Shown piece after piece: positions 62,906-64,000 of a DNA stretch of 64,000 bases (its first letter is position 1; every line of letters begins with the position of its first letter). Source of the stretch: Paramyrothecium sp. XJ0827 (lineage: Eukaryota; Ascomycota; Sordariomycetes; Hypocreales; Stachybotryaceae). The notes below the pieces were generated by a model, which was not told the DNA's origin, did no database searches, and saw only the letters and a program-made list of their open reading frames with translations. The stretch is taken from the NCBI GenBank assembly GCA_020881915.1, contig JAJFPB010000005.1, positions 1,116,001 to 1,180,000 on the forward strand, read 5' to 3'. Position numbers and translations under genes: made by a program.

Positions 62906-63580
62906 TTAAACAAGGATGAAAGCAGCGACACCGGCAACGGCGGCGAAGATGGCAGAGCCGGCAAGGCTGGCAGCGCCGGCGGTAGGGGGGGTGGTCTGGG
63001 GAGGAGGAGGAGGAACACTGATAAACGCGGTTAGCTATGATCGACCAGATCTGAGATGGGAAGATACTCACGTGGTGTTGCCAGCAGGAGGAGGAGTGAC
63101 CGAGGTGGGAACGTGGGGAGGGGGAACCTCGGTGGTAGGGCAAGGGACAGCAACGGTGGAGTACTCGACGGAGGTCAGGACGGTGGTGTAGCTCTTGGTG
63201 ATAGCAACAACGGAGTGAGTAGGGCAGGCAGGCTCCTCAGGGGTCTCGGGAGTCTCGGGCTCCTCAGGGGTCTCAGGGACGTGAGGAGGCTCCTCAGGCT
63301 TGGCGGAAGAGACGGGAGGAGGGTGGACGATGGTCGAGTTCTGGTAGTGGCTGCTGACCGAGGTGACGACGGGAGGAGGAACGGGGGTGATGGCGGTGGT
63401 GGGGATGACGGGGACGCTGGTGATGCTGACCGAGGTGGTCTTGGACTCAGCGGGGCAGTCAGGGACGGTGTCGGGGCAGGCCGTGACGGTAACGAGGGCC
63501 GTGGTGTAGGCGGTGGAAACCTCGGGGATACCGTAGGCGGCGACGGAAGTGGCCAGGACGACAGCAGCGGTGAAACGCAT
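62906..63580 (-). CDS. Small GPI-anchored Pro/Thr-rich cell-wall protein
   Basis: Two exons (63072-63580 and 62906-63017) around a 54-bp intron give 206 residues. The first 16 residues (MRFTAAVVLATSVAAYG) are a secretion signal. The body is rich in Thr, Ser, Val and Pro with likely O-glycosylation. It has Cys near the N-terminal third (CPDTVPDC) and further on (ACPTHSVV, VPCPTTEVPPP), and a Pro/Glu/Thr repeat block (variants of PEEPETPE) around residues 93-117. The C-terminus supplied by exon 2 has a Gly/Ala/Ser-rich cleavage region followed by a hydrophobic tail (AIFAAVAGVAAFILV) ending the protein, the standard GPI-anchor signal. Expected location is plasma membrane or wall. No enzymatic domain is seen. 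Confidence 0.9.
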
Positions 63581-64000
63581 CTTGACTGATTTTTGGTGGT
63601 TCGTTAAAAGAACTTAAAAGTAAGATAGATAGAAAGAGTAAGGAGTGTTGGATTAAAGCGTTAAGGCTTTGTGATCGTTGATTATAGCGATTAAAGAATG
63701 GACGACCGAAGTCAAGTACTTGTTTAAGAAAACGGCTGATTGGAGCTTGGAGAGGAAAGAAAAAGAAGAGAAGAAGGTCGGAGGATGGCACGACTTTAAT
63801 AGCCAAGTCTTCCCATTGTGGGAGATTATCCCATGGGCACTAAACTCAGGGCCTCTCGGTGTGATGGATGGGACGTTGGCTGCGAGCATGCGCCATCCTA
63901 CAGCCCCGGAAATGATGTGGGCCCTTTTTCCCTCGCTCTCCCCTTTCTACCCATGTCCGTTGATCCTGGTCCCGGCATACAGGACAGATGAAGGATCCAC
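63581..64000. other. Promoter side of the GPI-protein gene
   Basis: The sequence directly upstream of the GPI-protein start (minus strand) contains pyrimidine-rich stretches typical of highly used fungal leaders (63,600-63,650 and 63,755-63,790 read on the minus strand). No distinct operator or second gene was recognised before the window edge. Confidence 0.5.

Noticed and set aside
63056..63589. Gly/Arg-rich ORF antisense to the GPI-anchored protein
   Set aside because: It is the mirror of Pro/Thr codons, whereas the minus-strand gene has a signal peptide, an intron and a GPI signal.

Overview
The window reads as nuclear DNA of a filamentous ascomycete, most likely a sordariomycete and perhaps Hypocreales. 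Nearly all genes carry short GT-AG introns (about 50-110 bp). There is no operon-like packing, and the proteins are typical eukaryotic ones: a COPII GTPase and its exchange factor, a Mediator tail subunit, a mitochondrial F1 ATP synthase subunit, an RTA1-family membrane protein and a GPI-anchored wall protein. The genus cannot be fixed from the sequence alone. I support 15 protein-coding genes, most with exon structures worked out by hand from splice signals and reading frame. I found no convincing tRNA, rRNA, CRISPR array or intact transposon.

Left part (1-21,304). A patatin-like lipase runs off the left edge (minus strand). Next come SAR1 (minus, five exons) and a large acidic protein of the DUF3295 type (minus). 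After a 5.8 kb gap lie three plus-strand genes: F1-ATP synthase delta subunit (five exons), a 1,035-residue protein of unknown function with a six-cysteine cluster, and the alpha-N-terminal methyltransferase NTM1. Convergent to NTM1 is an SMP-30/gluconolactonase-family gene.

Middle part (21,305-46,310). A 7.1 kb gap precedes a bZIP transcription factor whose 5' end I could not fully resolve. A mitochondrial-type aldehyde dehydrogenase and SEC12 follow, all on the plus strand. SEC12 is the exchange factor for SAR1, so both halves of the COPII coat-initiating switch lie about 32 kb apart. An 8.8 kb gap follows, ending in a pyrimidine-rich leader.

Right part (46,311-64,000). MED15/Gal11 (four exons, Gln-rich, N-terminal KIX) and a WHI5/NRM1-like G1/S repressor lie on the plus strand. 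An M18 aspartyl aminopeptidase, an RTA1-family membrane protein and, after a 5.2 kb gap, a small GPI-anchored Pro/Thr-rich wall protein lie on the minus strand.

The genes are mostly housekeeping or regulatory and do not form a biosynthetic or defence cluster. I did not find a clearly new biological system. The points most worth a second look are the SAR1/SEC12 linkage, the unassigned cysteine-cluster protein with its frame-neutral stop-containing intron, the zinc-finger-like motif inside MED15, the RS repeat in the WHI5-like protein, a composite E-box/CCAAT promoter before the ATP synthase gene, and the four large non-coding gaps that make up about 42% of the window.
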